A stretch of 18,250 bases of DNA from Phycisphaerales bacterium UBA7812 (GTDB taxonomy: Bacteria > Planctomycetota > Phycisphaerae > Phycisphaerales > UBA1924). The stretch spans positions 2,664 through 20,913 of the forward strand of contig DLBY01000012.1 of NCBI GenBank assembly GCA_002480345.1, given 5' to 3'. Under the pieces are notes generated by a model. The model searched no databases and was not told the DNA's origin. It saw nothing but the letters and a program-made list of their open reading frames with translations. Positions within the stretch are counted from its first letter, which is position 1; each line of letters begins with the position of its first letter. This document shows positions 7,392 to 14,658 of this stretch, piece after piece. A program made the position numbers and the translations under genes.

Positions 7392-8387
7392 TCAGTACTT
7401 GATGACCGCCATCTTGTTCATCGCCCATGCGCCGAGGAACATGCTGGCGACACACATCGCGATCATCTGCTGTCCCATGTCGGTCGTGTACATGGGCCTG
7501 ACATACTCGGGGTTGATCACATTGAGCAGCACGAAGACGCAGACCGGCAGGCCCAGCAGCATCTGCTTGCTCATCTGCGTCTGGGCGATCAGGACGCGAA
7601 CGCGCTTGCTGAGACGCAGGCGCTCGCGGATCACCGCGGCGAGGCGGTTGGTCGTTTCGCTGAGGTTGCCGCCCGCGCGGATCTGCACCGCGACGGACGC
7701 GGCGAACAGCTTGAGGTCCTGGCTCGGGTGCTTCAGCGCGACATTGCGGAGCGCCTCCTCGAGCGCGACGCCCATCTGCTGCTGCTGCACGATCTCCGAC
7801 ATGACGCTTTTGACGGGCTCCTGGGACTCCTCGGCCGCGAGGGTGAGGCCCGCGACGACGGTGTGCCCGGCGCGGAGGGATCGCCCGCAGAGATCGAGGG
7901 CCTCGACGAACTGGTCGTCGAACTTCGCCATCTGCTTGTTGGCCTTCATCTTCACGAGCGCCCAGAGCCCGTAGACGGCGCCGCCCCCCGCGATCATGGC
8001 GCCGGGGACATGCTGGGTGAAGACCCAGACCATGACGAAGACGCCGACCGCGGAGGCGAGGGCGATCATCGCGAGGGTGGGGAGCGGGGTCTCGATGCCC
8101 GCTTCCTTGAGCTTCTTGCGGATCGCGATGATGGGCCCCGCCGCGCGCCGGCCCGCGCCCGGGAGCAGGGCCTCGAACTCGTTGCCCTCGTGGAACAGGC
8201 GGACGACGCGGACGCCTCCCTCGCCCGAGGCGGCCTCAAGCGATTCGGCGCCGACGCGCTGCTTGATGAGCTGCGCCTGCCGGCTTCGCTTGTGGAACCA
8301 CATCAGCCCGCCGATCGCGAACACCGACATGATCAGCATGAAGACGGCGCCGATCGCGATGATGTCGATCATCCCGAGACCGCCCAT
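7392..8387 (-). CDS. tadB: Tad pilus inner-membrane platform protein TadB
   Basis: This is a 331-residue membrane protein of the T2SF family. The N-terminal helix is at 7-30, a pair of helices at about 103-143, the T2SF domain at 155-275 with the TadB hallmark FDDQFVEALDLCGRSLRAG (156-174), and terminal helices near 276-292 and 307-325. It pairs with TadC as the platform that couples ATP hydrolysis by CpaF to pilin insertion. The ATG (8385-8387) shares one base with the stop of cpaF (TGATG) and has an AAGGGGG-like ribosome site 7 bases before it, so its translation is coupled to that of cpaF. The frame is open further upstream but there it only mirrors cpaF. Confidence 0.92.
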   Translation of the reverse strand: MGGLGMIDIIAIGAVFMLIMSVFAIGGLMWFHKRSRQAQLIKQRVGAESLEAASGEGGVRVVRLFHEGNEFEALLPGAGRRAAGPIIAIRKKLKEAGIETPLPTLAMIALASAVGVFVMVWVFTQHVPGAMIAGGGAVYGLWALVKMKANKQMAKFDDQFVEALDLCGRSLRAGHTVVAGLTLAAEESQEPVKSVMSEIVQQQQMGVALEEALRNVALKHPSQDLKLFAASVAVQIRAGGNLSETTNRLAAVIRERLRLSKRVRVLIAQTQMSKQMLLGLPVCVFVLLNVINPEYVRPMYTTDMGQQMIAMCVASMFLGAWAMNKMAVIKY

Positions 8388-9763
8388 CACGCGGCCCCCT
8401 TCTTCTTGACCATCCGGATCTGCGCGTTGGCGGGGGTGCGCTCCTTGTCGGACTCGAGCTTGCCCTGGTGGAACAGCTCGTCGGGGAGGTTGTGCCCCTC
8501 GGCGCGGATCATCTCGAGGCACTTGGGCCGCACGCCGCACGCCTCGTGATAGCCCACCGCGCTGCCGTTTTCATCGAGCCCGGTCTGGACATAGCGGAAG
8601 ATGTCCTGGAGCAGCACGACATCGGATTCCATGCCCGTGATCTCGCTGATCGCGGTGACGCGGCGGGGTCCGCCGGTCAAGCGATCGGCGTGCACGAGCA
8701 GCTGCACGGCGCTGGAGATCTGCTGGCGGATCGTCGTGATCGGGAAGTCCAGGCCCGCCATCGAGACCATGCTCTCGAGTCGGCGGATGGTGTCCCGCGT
8801 GCCGTTGGAGTGCAGCGTGGTCATCGATCCGTCGTGACCGGTGTTCATCGCCTGGAGCATGTCGAGCGCTTCGCCGCCCCGGATCTCGCCGATCACGACG
8901 CGGTCGGGACGCATCCGCAGCGCGTTCTTGACGAGGTCGCGCTGCGTGATCAGGCCCTTGCCCTCGACATTCGCGGGGCGCGTCTCGAGACGCACGACAT
9001 GGTCACGCTGGAGCTGGAGCTCCGCGGCGTCCTCGATCGTGAGCACGCGGTCGCCGTCCGGGATGCACCGGCTCAGGCAGTTCAGCAGGGTGGTCTTGCC
9101 CGACCCGGTGCCCCCCGAGATGATGATGTTCAGGCGTGCCGCCACTGCCGCCTGGAGAAACTTCATCATCTCGGGGGTCATCGCCCCCACTTCCATGAGC
9201 TTCTCAAGGGTGAAGGGGATCTTCCCGAAGCGCCGGATCGAGACGCTGTGCCCGTCGAGCGCGAGCGGGGAGATGATCGCGTTCACGCGCGATCCATCCT
9301 GGAGGCGCGCGTCGAGCATCGGGGTGCTCTCGTCGACCCGGCGCCCCATCGCGGACGCGATCCGCTGGATCACGGTGAGGAGGTGATCGTTGTCGCGGAA
9401 GGTGACATCCGAGACGATGAGCCGCCCCTTCTTTTCGACATAGATCTGCTTGGGCCCGTTGATCAGGATGTCGCTGATGTCGGGGTCGCGCAGCAGATCC
9501 TCGAGCGGACCGAGCCCGAAGATGTCGTCCATCACCTGGGTGATGAGACGCTCTTTCTCCTGCGTCGAGAGCGGGGTGCCCTCCGCGGCGAGCAGGGCCT
9601 CGACCTTCTGTGCGCACTCCTTGCGGAGCTGCTCCTGGGGCATCTGCCGCGCCTGGTTCAGGTCGATCGAGCCGAGGAGCCGCATATGGACGCGGCTGCG
9701 CAGATCCCCCTCGGGCTTGTCGCCCTTGCCGCCTTGCTGAGATGTTGTCGTCGGAGCGCCCAT
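8387..9763 (-). CDS. cpaF: Tad pilus motor ATPase CpaF/TadA
   Basis: This is a 458-residue secretion ATPase of the VirB11/GspE family and the motor of Flp pilus assembly. The catalytic set is complete: Walker A GGTGSGKTT (217-225), the Asp box LTIEDAAEL (241-249), Walker B-type VVIGEIRGGE (289-298) and the His box TGHDGSMTTLHSN (308-320). The N-terminal domain has the DILINGP pattern (98-104) used in subunit contacts and the RRVDESTPMLDARLQDGSRVN region. The C-terminal end (400-458) goes beyond the usual ATPase core, with two cysteines (409, 415) and a lysine-rich last few residues. The ATG at 9761-9763 is 3 bases after the stop of cpaE, and its stop overlaps the tadB start, a tight operon. 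Confidence 0.96.
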   Translation of the reverse strand: MGAPTTTSQQGGKGDKPEGDLRSRVHMRLLGSIDLNQARQMPQEQLRKECAQKVEALLAAEGTPLSTQEKERLITQVMDDIFGLGPLEDLLRDPDISDILINGPKQIYVEKKGRLIVSDVTFRDNDHLLTVIQRIASAMGRRVDESTPMLDARLQDGSRVNAIISPLALDGHSVSIRRFGKIPFTLEKLMEVGAMTPEMMKFLQAAVAARLNIIISGGTGSGKTTLLNCLSRCIPDGDRVLTIEDAAELQLQRDHVVRLETRPANVEGKGLITQRDLVKNALRMRPDRVVIGEIRGGEALDMLQAMNTGHDGSMTTLHSNGTRDTIRRLESMVSMAGLDFPITTIRQQISSAVQLLVHADRLTGGPRRVTAISEITGMESDVVLLQDIFRYVQTGLDENGSAVGYHEACGVRPKCLEMIRAEGHNLPDELFHQGKLESDKERTPANAQIRMVKKKGAA

Positions 9764-9766
9764 GCC

Positions 9767-10993
9767 TTACGCCGCCTTCTTGTTTCGCTTGCCCCGTCCG
9801 CCCAGAAGGGTCTTGCCCTTGGCGCCCGGTTCCTCTGTTTCCTCGAGCTCTGCCTCGGGGCCGAACAGCTCTTCCGCGAAGTCGCGGAACTGCCTGCGGA
9901 GCTTGCTCTTCGGTGCGCTCTTGAGCAGGGGCTCGCCCGAGTGCAGGGCCTGCGTCGCGCTCGCCTCGTCCTCGAGCAGCGCGCGGAGATCGCCGTCGAA
10001 TTCCAGGGTTTCCGCGGCGTCCTTGAGCGTGATGGGTTTGCCAGCGCCGCGCACGCGGTTCGCGAACAGATGCACGGGCGTCGTCACGCCCGCCTTCGCG
10101 AGCCCTTCGAGCAGCAGTCGCGTGTTCCGCAGGTCCTTGACGCTCAGGTTGAGCACGATCGCGATCTCGTCGGAATAACCCGCGAGCGTGCTCGCGGCAT
10201 CGAACGGGAGCGACGGCGCATCGATCAGCGTCCAGGGGTAGCCGTGCCGGAAGACACCCAGCGTCGCCTGGAGCTCATCGAAGTAGAGCGGCGCGGGCTC
10301 CGCGAAGTTGATCGTCGCGGGGCTGAGCAGCACATCGACCCAGTCCCCCCGCTTGACGGCGGTGGACCGGACGAGGTCGGAGTCCATGGGCCCCTCGCGG
10401 GCGAGCAGGTCCGCGAGGCCGTACTCCCCGTTCACGCCCAGGTGCGTTGCGACGCCCCCAAAGCGGAGATCGAAGTCGACGATCAGTGAGCGTTCCCCAC
10501 TCAGGTCGCCCAGTTCCGCGGCGAGGTTGACCGCGAATGTCGTCGCGCCGCATCCTCCGCTCGTCGAAAGCACGGTGCAGACGCGTCCGCCGGTCGCGCC
10601 CTCATCGCCGCTCTCGCTGATCTGCTCGACGAGTTCGCGGCAGATGGGCACGATGTCCGGACCGATCCAGTCCTTGGGCAGGTAGTGCCTCGCCCCGATC
10701 TGCATGGATTCGAGCAGGACGCGCTTGTCGAACGAGTCCGCGACGACCACGAACTGGCACCCGGGCTTGCCCGGGATGATCTCTCGCAGCGCCGCGAGCA
10801 TCGACTCGGGGTTCTCCTGCACATCCACGATCACCAGGCCGCTGGGGCGCAGCGCGAGCATCGTCTCGAGTTCGTCGAGCGAGCCCACCGCCCCGATCGG
10901 GGTCAGCAGTGAATCGCTGCCGAACGCCTCGGCGACCGCATCGGCGACCGCTTCGTCCGAGCTCAACAGGATGGTTCGTGCGGAAATCGTCAT
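9767..10993 (-). CDS. cpaE: CpaE/TadZ-type Tad pilus localisation protein
   Basis: This is a 408-residue two-domain protein. Residues 1-125 look like a response-regulator receiver fold (TILLSSDEAVADAV, VIVDVQE with D57, FVVVADSF, ARHYLPKDW). Residues 135-370 are a MinD/ParA-like ATPase fold with IVDFDLRFGGVATHLG at 171-186. The nucleotide loop reads STSGGCGATT (143-152) and lacks both the MinD signature lysine and the usual P-loop lysine; CpaE proteins often carry GGVGAT here, so weak or no hydrolysis is plausible. Family members place the Tad machine at a cell pole or focus. The C-terminal 40 residues are acidic and then basic. The ATG (10991-10993) was chosen for GGAG just upstream and the start of the receiver fold; an upstream in-frame extension to 11269 merely mirrors cpaC. 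Confidence 0.88.
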   Translation of the reverse strand: MTISARTILLSSDEAVADAVAEAFGSDSLLTPIGAVGSLDELETMLALRPSGLVIVDVQENPESMLAALREIIPGKPGCQFVVVADSFDKRVLLESMQIGARHYLPKDWIGPDIVPICRELVEQISESGDEGATGGRVCTVLSTSGGCGATTFAVNLAAELGDLSGERSLIVDFDLRFGGVATHLGVNGEYGLADLLAREGPMDSDLVRSTAVKRGDWVDVLLSPATINFAEPAPLYFDELQATLGVFRHGYPWTLIDAPSLPFDAASTLAGYSDEIAIVLNLSVKDLRNTRLLLEGLAKAGVTTPVHLFANRVRGAGKPITLKDAAETLEFDGDLRALLEDEASATQALHSGEPLLKSAPKSKLRRQFRDFAEELFGPEAELEETEEPGAKGKTLLGGRGKRNKKAA

Positions 10994-11028
10994 CTCATCT
11001 CCGGGCAATGTGCGCCGAGCGCCGTCGC

Positions 11029-12630
11029 TCAGTCCTCCTGCGGTGCGTCTCCGTTGCCCTTCTCTTCCATCGCCTGCGCGCCCTGTGCTCTTTCCTGGGG
11101 CGCGGGGCTCCGCTTCTGCTCGGGGATCACGGGCGATCGCTTCATGTCGTGCGTCGCCCACGCGCCGGGGCCCACGAGCCGGTCGAGGCCCATGTCCGCC
11201 GCCCAGACCGCCGGGGGCTTGGGGTCGCTCAGCTGGCCGTGGATTTTGCCTTCCGCGTAGAGCTCCCACGCATCGGGCTCGAGGTGCGTATCGCCCGGCA
11301 CGGGCAGGCTGACCTGCGTGTCCATGGGCTCGACGAGTTCCACGGTCGCGAGCACCACGAGCTCGGTCTCACCACGCTCATACCGGACGCTGCTGAAGAG
11401 GCGCCCGAGGATCGGGATATTGCCCAGCCCCGGGACCTTCTGCGCCCGCGCCGCGACATTCTTATCGAGCAGGCCCGCCATCGCGAAGGTCTGCCCGCTG
11501 CGCATGCTCAGGGTCGTCGCGGCGCGACGGGTGAGCAGCGACGGGATGCGGAAGCCCTCGACCTCGACGGCGCCGACATCGCTCAGGTCGCTCACTTCCG
11601 GCGCCACCTGCATGCGGATCGTCCCGTCGCCCAGCACGGTCGGGCGGAAGTTCAGGCGGACGCCGAACTCCTTCCATTCGATCGTGATCTGGGTCGCGCC
11701 GCCGATGCCGGCGTTCGCGATCGGGATGGGGAACTCGCCGCCCGCGAGGAACGAGGCTTCCTCCCCGCTCATCGCGACGAGCGTGGGCTCCGCGAGCGTG
11801 CGCAGGTACTGGTTATCCTCGAGCGCCTCGACGAAGAGCTCGAAATCCAGGCCCGGGAACCCCGCGAACAGCGTCACCGCGTCGCCCACGCTCGTGGACT
11901 GGAGCACGCTGAAATCGAGGTTGTCCCCGGCGGGCTGACCGCCCTGGAGCCCGAAGTCGATCGAGTTCTGGTTGCCGCCGATCGTCGACCCGCCGAACGC
12001 GGAATCGCCCGCGTGGAAGGCGTTGGCGCCGAGCGAGCGGATCGCGAGGCGGTTCGCCTCCGCGACCCGGACCTTGATCATCACCTGCTGCAGACCCGCG
12101 ACCCGGGTCATGTCCACATACTTGATCTCCGCGGCCTCGAGGAACCGGTGCAGGTCCTCCGCGTGCTCGGCGCGGCTCAGCGTCCCGGAGACGATCAGCA
12201 CGCCCTCGCTCTGCTCCAGATCCAGCGTTGAGTCCGGGAGCACGCGTTCGAGGGTCAGCCTCAGCTGCTCGAGGTCGACATGGACCGTGACGCGCGCCTC
12301 CCACCGGTTTCCGTCCGAATCCCAAAGGGTGATATCGGTCGCGCCGACGGTCTTGCCGATCACCATCACCCGATCGGGCTTGAGCACCTTCACATCCGCG
12401 ATGGTGTCATCCGCGACGGCGACCTCGGAGATCACCCACCCGGGTTCGATGACGGTCGAGCGACCCGAGGGGATCGCGATCTGCGTGATGCCGTCCTGTT
12501 CGAGCACGATCGGGTTCGACGACGACCCGGGGGCCACCGAGGCGAGCGACGCGTCGACGCACAGACCGGCGCACGCGAGCATCGCGCCCGCAACCAGTCC
12601 GCTCGAGATGGAAAGTCCGGAGATTCGCAT
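11029..12630 (-). CDS. cpaC: Tad pilus outer-membrane secretin CpaC/RcpA
   Basis: This is a 533-residue secretin that forms the outer-membrane pore for the Flp pilus. Residues 1-30 are a signal peptide. An N-terminal pilus-secretin domain follows at about 45-115, then a BON-like domain at about 118-178 (LEQSEGVLIVSGTLSRAEHAEDLHRFL region), then the secretin domain at 185-435. The secretin hallmark VPGLGNIPILGRLFSS lies at 399-414, followed by ETELVVLATVELV. The last 90 residues after the pore form a proline- and charge-rich tail; CpaC-type proteins have a short tail, but this one seems long. The ATG (12628-12630) has AGGAG 7 bases upstream and begins the signal peptide. The gene lies 52 bases after cpaB and 35 bases before cpaE. 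Confidence 0.94.
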   Translation of the reverse strand: MRISGLSISSGLVAGAMLACAGLCVDASLASVAPGSSSNPIVLEQDGITQIAIPSGRSTVIEPGWVISEVAVADDTIADVKVLKPDRVMVIGKTVGATDITLWDSDGNRWEARVTVHVDLEQLRLTLERVLPDSTLDLEQSEGVLIVSGTLSRAEHAEDLHRFLEAAEIKYVDMTRVAGLQQVMIKVRVAEANRLAIRSLGANAFHAGDSAFGGSTIGGNQNSIDFGLQGGQPAGDNLDFSVLQSTSVGDAVTLFAGFPGLDFELFVEALEDNQYLRTLAEPTLVAMSGEEASFLAGGEFPIPIANAGIGGATQITIEWKEFGVRLNFRPTVLGDGTIRMQVAPEVSDLSDVGAVEVEGFRIPSLLTRRAATTLSMRSGQTFAMAGLLDKNVAARAQKVPGLGNIPILGRLFSSVRYERGETELVVLATVELVEPMDTQVSLPVPGDTHLEPDAWELYAEGKIHGQLSDPKPPAVWAADMGLDRLVGPGAWATHDMKRSPVIPEQKRSPAPQERAQGAQAMEEKGNGDAPQED

Positions 12631-12682
12631 AACAGGCTCCTGGGTCCCTCGCTTGATCGTCTCTGGTCTCGGTCCGCTGTCG

Positions 12683-13606
12683 TTACTCGATCCGCTGCTC
12701 GATATCCGTCGGGACATCCGCGATCCGCTCGGGCGCGGGGCCCGGGAGCGCGACCTCGTTGCCCGCGCCGTCAAACTCGATGACTTCCTTCTTGCCGCCC
12801 CGGATGACGACCATGCGCCAGGGCCCGCGATCGGGCTCAGGCGCCGCGGCAACCGGCGCCTGCTCCTGCTGCGTCGGGTCGTCGGTGAGCGACTCGTCCA
12901 AGGGGTTCCGCAGCGAGAGACTCAGCTCACCCAGGTCGCGTGCCGCCTGGAGTTCCCGGGCCTGCTGGGGGTCGACCATCAGCGTGACCATCATCCCGCG
13001 GGCCCCGGTCCGGCGCGCCGCGAACGGAGACGCCGAGCCCTCGCTGTCTTCCTCTTCAGCGGTGAACACGGTCTTGTCCTCGACCGCGAGCACGCTGACA
13101 TTCTGCAGGAGGGTCCGAGAGGGCGCGGCGCTGTCGCGGACGCGGCCGAACGCCGCCTTGTACGCAACGATCACATCGACGCGGCAGCCCGGGAACAGCA
13201 GGCCCTTCATCGCGGACGAGCCGTTGATCTCCACGCTCACCGCCCGCATGCCGGGGGGGAGCGAGGACGCGAGCTGCGCGCCGCCTTCGTCCTTCAGAAG
13301 CATCGCATCGACAACAGGCTGGCCCGCGACGAGGCCCGCTTTCAACACACGCCCGAGAATCTGCACCGGATCGGTGAACGCGCCCTCGGGCTTCTCATCG
13401 ATGCCGACTTCGATCGCGTCGAGCAGATCCTGCTCGATCCGGGTCATACCCGGAAGGTCCGAACGCGCGACCAGGATCTCGACAGTCTTCGGCGCGGTGT
13501 CCTCCGGCGCCCCGCTCGCCTTCAGCGCCGCCATCAGCACCGCGGCGCAGACGGAGGCGACCAGGCCGAGGCCGAGCACAGCAAAGATGGGCCCTTTCCC
13601 GTTCAT
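12683..13606 (-). CDS. cpaB: Flp pilus assembly protein CpaB/RcpC
   Basis: This is a 307-residue protein with one N-terminal membrane helix (7-29) and a periplasmic body. A SAF domain lies at about 40-105 (VEILVARSDLPGMTRIEQDLL), followed by the conserved CpaB core LPPGMRAVSVEING (116-129) and GLLFPGCRVDVIVAY (135-149). The 236-275 region is a proline/glutamine linker before a short C-terminal domain. CpaB is the periplasmic Tad component that works with the secretin; the exact activity is unsettled in the literature. It is the first gene of the minus arm. The ATG (13604-13606) has a GGGAG site 9 bases upstream, and the next 368 bases are the divergent control region. Confidence 0.92.
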   Translation of the reverse strand: MNGKGPIFAVLGLGLVASVCAAVLMAALKASGAPEDTAPKTVEILVARSDLPGMTRIEQDLLDAIEVGIDEKPEGAFTDPVQILGRVLKAGLVAGQPVVDAMLLKDEGGAQLASSLPPGMRAVSVEINGSSAMKGLLFPGCRVDVIVAYKAAFGRVRDSAAPSRTLLQNVSVLAVEDKTVFTAEEEDSEGSASPFAARRTGARGMMVTLMVDPQQARELQAARDLGELSLSLRNPLDESLTDDPTQQEQAPVAAAPEPDRGPWRMVVIRGGKKEVIEFDGAGNEVALPGPAPERIADVPTDIEQRIE

Positions 13607-13675
13607 ATCGAGTCGCTCCCTTTCCTCCCGTGAGGATCACGGACCATCGGACGGGGAGCGCATCGGCTGTTATTG

Positions 13676-13687
13676 ACAAGGACTTGT
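13676..13687. promoter_or_regulatory. Short palindrome overlapping a TTGACA hexamer
   Basis: ACAAG and CTTGT form a perfect inverted repeat around GA. It overlaps TTGACA (13673-13678), which matches the -35 consensus on the plus strand. It lies 70 bases upstream of the cpaB start, where a regulator could act on both arms. It is short enough to occur by chance. Confidence 0.3.
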
Positions 13688-13795
13688 GTACTCCGTCGCG
13701 CAGGATCGGTCCGCCCTCCACATCATCGATGCAGCCCCACCCGCCCGACTTTTCAGGGCATCCGGACGCCCGAGAACCCCGCAACAACCTGACTT

Positions 13796-13815
13796 GATTG
13801 CGCTCCGGCGCAATC
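13796..13815 (+). promoter_or_regulatory. cUCCGg-capped hairpin in the plus-arm leader
   Basis: GATTGCGC (13796-13803) and GCGCAATC (13808-13815) form a perfect 8-base-pair stem around TCCG. As plus-strand RNA the loop is UCCG closed by C-G, one of the very stable UNCG tetraloops; the minus-strand loop (CGGA) is not. This favours a role as plus-strand RNA. No T run follows it, so it is not an intrinsic terminator. Confidence 0.5.
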
Positions 13816-13820
13816 GAAAC

Positions 13821-13895
13821 GCGGGAGCGGCGACGCCCGATACCGCCCGGCTCGGGACCCCATATGCCCCAGACAACCGACGCGACCGCTCCCGC
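13821..13895 (+). promoter_or_regulatory. Long-range 10-base stem with an inner hairpin
   Basis: GCGGGAGCGG (13821-13830) is exactly complementary to CCGCTCCCGC (13886-13895). Inside the 55-base span, CCCGA (13836-13840) can pair with TCGGG (13852-13856). Together they make a branched fold five bases after the cUCCGg hairpin and about 80 bases before the start codon at 13975. GC-rich sequence makes some pairing likely by chance, but 10 perfect pairs is more than expected. Confidence 0.4.
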
Positions 13896-13927
13896 CTGAA
13901 GAAGGGGTGGCAAACCAGCTCCGCGTT

Positions 13928-13941
13928 TTGCATCTCCGAAA
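13928..13941 (+). repeat. Leader motif, copy 1 (before the small membrane protein gene)
   Basis: TTGCATCTCCGAAA here recurs as TTGCATCCCCGAAA at 14586-14599, 13 of 14 bases identical, each copy upstream of a plus-strand gene. In this copy the 3' half is the 5' arm and loop of a GAAA hairpin. Confidence 0.5.
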
Positions 13942-13946
13942 GGGGA
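13933..13946 (+). promoter_or_regulatory. GAAA-tetraloop hairpin next to the start codon
   Basis: TCTCC (13933-13937) pairs with GGGGA (13942-13946), one pair being T-G, around GAAA, a GNRA tetraloop. It is followed by a second small hairpin (CGG/CCG, 13955-13963) and then by CCGAAAGG, whose AAGGA part is the ribosome site of the gene at 13975. CCGAAAGG occurs twice (13936-13943 and 13961-13968), so the upstream copy could compete for pairing near the ribosome site. Confidence 0.4.
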
Positions 13947-13974
13947 CAGACGCTCGGCAGCCGAAAGGACCACC

Positions 13975-14355
13975 ATGTTTGACTTCCTCTCCACGCAAGC
14001 GGATACCGGATACATGCTCCCCTGGAGTTTTCTCTTCGCGACGGCGCTCATCGCGTCGGCTCTCGACGCGTTCGCCAAGAGGCTGTTCCATCCCGTTGTG
14101 CTGACCACCTGGTTCTTCGGACTCTCGGTGTGCGCCGCGCTGGGCTCATGGTCGATCCCCGAATTGACCGCCGGGGCGATCTGCCTGATGACCCCCCACT
14201 TCCTGATCTGCTCGTTCGCCGCGAGGGCGTCCGGTGCCCAACCGGTCGAGGACCCGGAGACCAAGCAGGAATCCGAGCCGCGCGACAGTGCGCCCAAACC
14301 GTTCGTGCTCGAGACGCCGAAGCCCGTGGAGAAAGACAAGCGGCGCGCCGCGTGA
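13975..14355 (+). CDS. Unrecognised 126-residue membrane protein of the Tad locus
   Basis: I do not recognise this family. The protein has three likely membrane helices (about 16-34, 40-58 and 62-84) and a hydrophilic, charged and proline-containing tail (85-126) ending in KDKRRAA. Under the positive-inside rule the basic tail and the short AKR loop after helix 1 suggest these lie in the cytoplasm. The start ATG has AAGGA 5 bases upstream. It is the first gene of the plus arm, divergent from cpaB, and is closed off by its own terminator (14394-14420). It shares a leader motif with flp. Its place suggests a pilus-linked role, perhaps an inner-membrane accessory, but nothing in the sequence proves it. 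The codon use looks like that of its neighbours, so it is very probably a real gene. Confidence 0.8.
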   Translation: MFDFLSTQADTGYMLPWSFLFATALIASALDAFAKRLFHPVVLTTWFFGLSVCAALGSWSIPELTAGAICLMTPHFLICSFAARASGAQPVEDPETKQESEPRDSAPKPFVLETPKPVEKDKRRAA

Positions 14356-14393
14356 TCGGACCGCCTCGCGGCTCTCAAGATGCTCGGACCCGG

Positions 14394-14420
14394 AAGGACG
14401 CCGCCCAGGCGTCCTTTTCT
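14394..14420 (+). terminator. Intrinsic terminator after the small membrane protein gene
   Basis: AAGGACGCC (14394-14402) and GGCGTCCTT (14408-14416) form a perfect 9-base-pair stem with a 5-base loop, followed by TTCT (a T-rich run CCTTTTCT overall). It lies 38 bases after the stop codon. This is a standard intrinsic terminator and separates this gene from flp. Confidence 0.85.
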
Positions 14421-14585
14421 GTGCGCGCACCGCGACGATCAGGATCGCAACGCAGCAACGACACAACCTCTTTTATGACAAACGCATACGCACCCAACCA
14501 AGACGCACAGCCCCGCAAGATCGCGCACATGTTGCACACGGTTCCGTTCAGACGGACATCCCCCCAAATTCCTTGAGCGAGTCGC

Positions 14586-14599
14586 TTGCATCCCCGAAA
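14586..14599 (+). repeat. Leader motif, copy 2 (before flp)
   Basis: TTGCATCCCCGAAA matches copy 1 at 13928-13941 in 13 of 14 bases. It lies 88 bases before the flp start, while copy 1 lies 33 bases before its gene. The differing distances argue for a binding site or a promoter part rather than a ribosome-site element. No hairpin forms around this copy's GAAA. Confidence 0.5.
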
Positions 14600-14615
14600 T
14601 CTGGTTTGCACATCT

Positions 14616-14658
14616 GCTGCAGCGTGCAGCGACACGCACCGGGCGACGCGATGCCCGG
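14616..14658 (+). promoter_or_regulatory. Two hairpins in the flp mRNA leader
   Basis: GCTGCA/TGCAGC (14616-14630, 3-base loop) and CCGGGC/GCCCGG (14639-14658, 8-base loop) are perfect short stems standing between the leader motif and the AGGAGG ribosome site of flp. They could stabilise the pilin message, which is usually abundant; that role is an inference. Confidence 0.4.

Larger units (their letters stand above)
13607..13974. other. 368-base divergent control region of the Tad locus
   Basis: No protein is supported in this stretch. It separates cpaB (minus) from the small membrane protein gene (plus) and must carry start signals for both arms. It holds a TTGACA hexamer (13673-13678, plus) overlapping a short palindrome, then a plus-strand series of hairpins at 13796-13815, 13821-13895 and 13933-13946, then an AAGGA ribosome site just before the ATG at 13975. 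No good -10 box stands 16-18 bases after TTGACA, and no clear minus-strand promoter was found. Confidence 0.7.

Noticed and set aside
13673..13701. A full sigma-70 promoter built on TTGACA at 13673-13678.
   Set aside because: The places 16-18 bases downstream read as GC-rich sequence with no resemblance to TATAAT, so only the hexamer itself is noted.
13916..13932. A sigma-54 promoter ending in TTGCA, and its counterpart at 14574-14590.
   Set aside because: The -12 part fits, but the near-invariant GG at -24 is missing in both (CAGCT and TGAGC), so the match is not good enough.
13908..13970. A cyclic-di-GMP (GEMM-I) riboswitch, prompted by GGCAAACC followed by a GAAA-capped hairpin.
   Set aside because: The spacing between GGCAAACC and the hairpin is far too long and the expected GCAAAGCC-type segment after it is absent. 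A covariance search would settle it.
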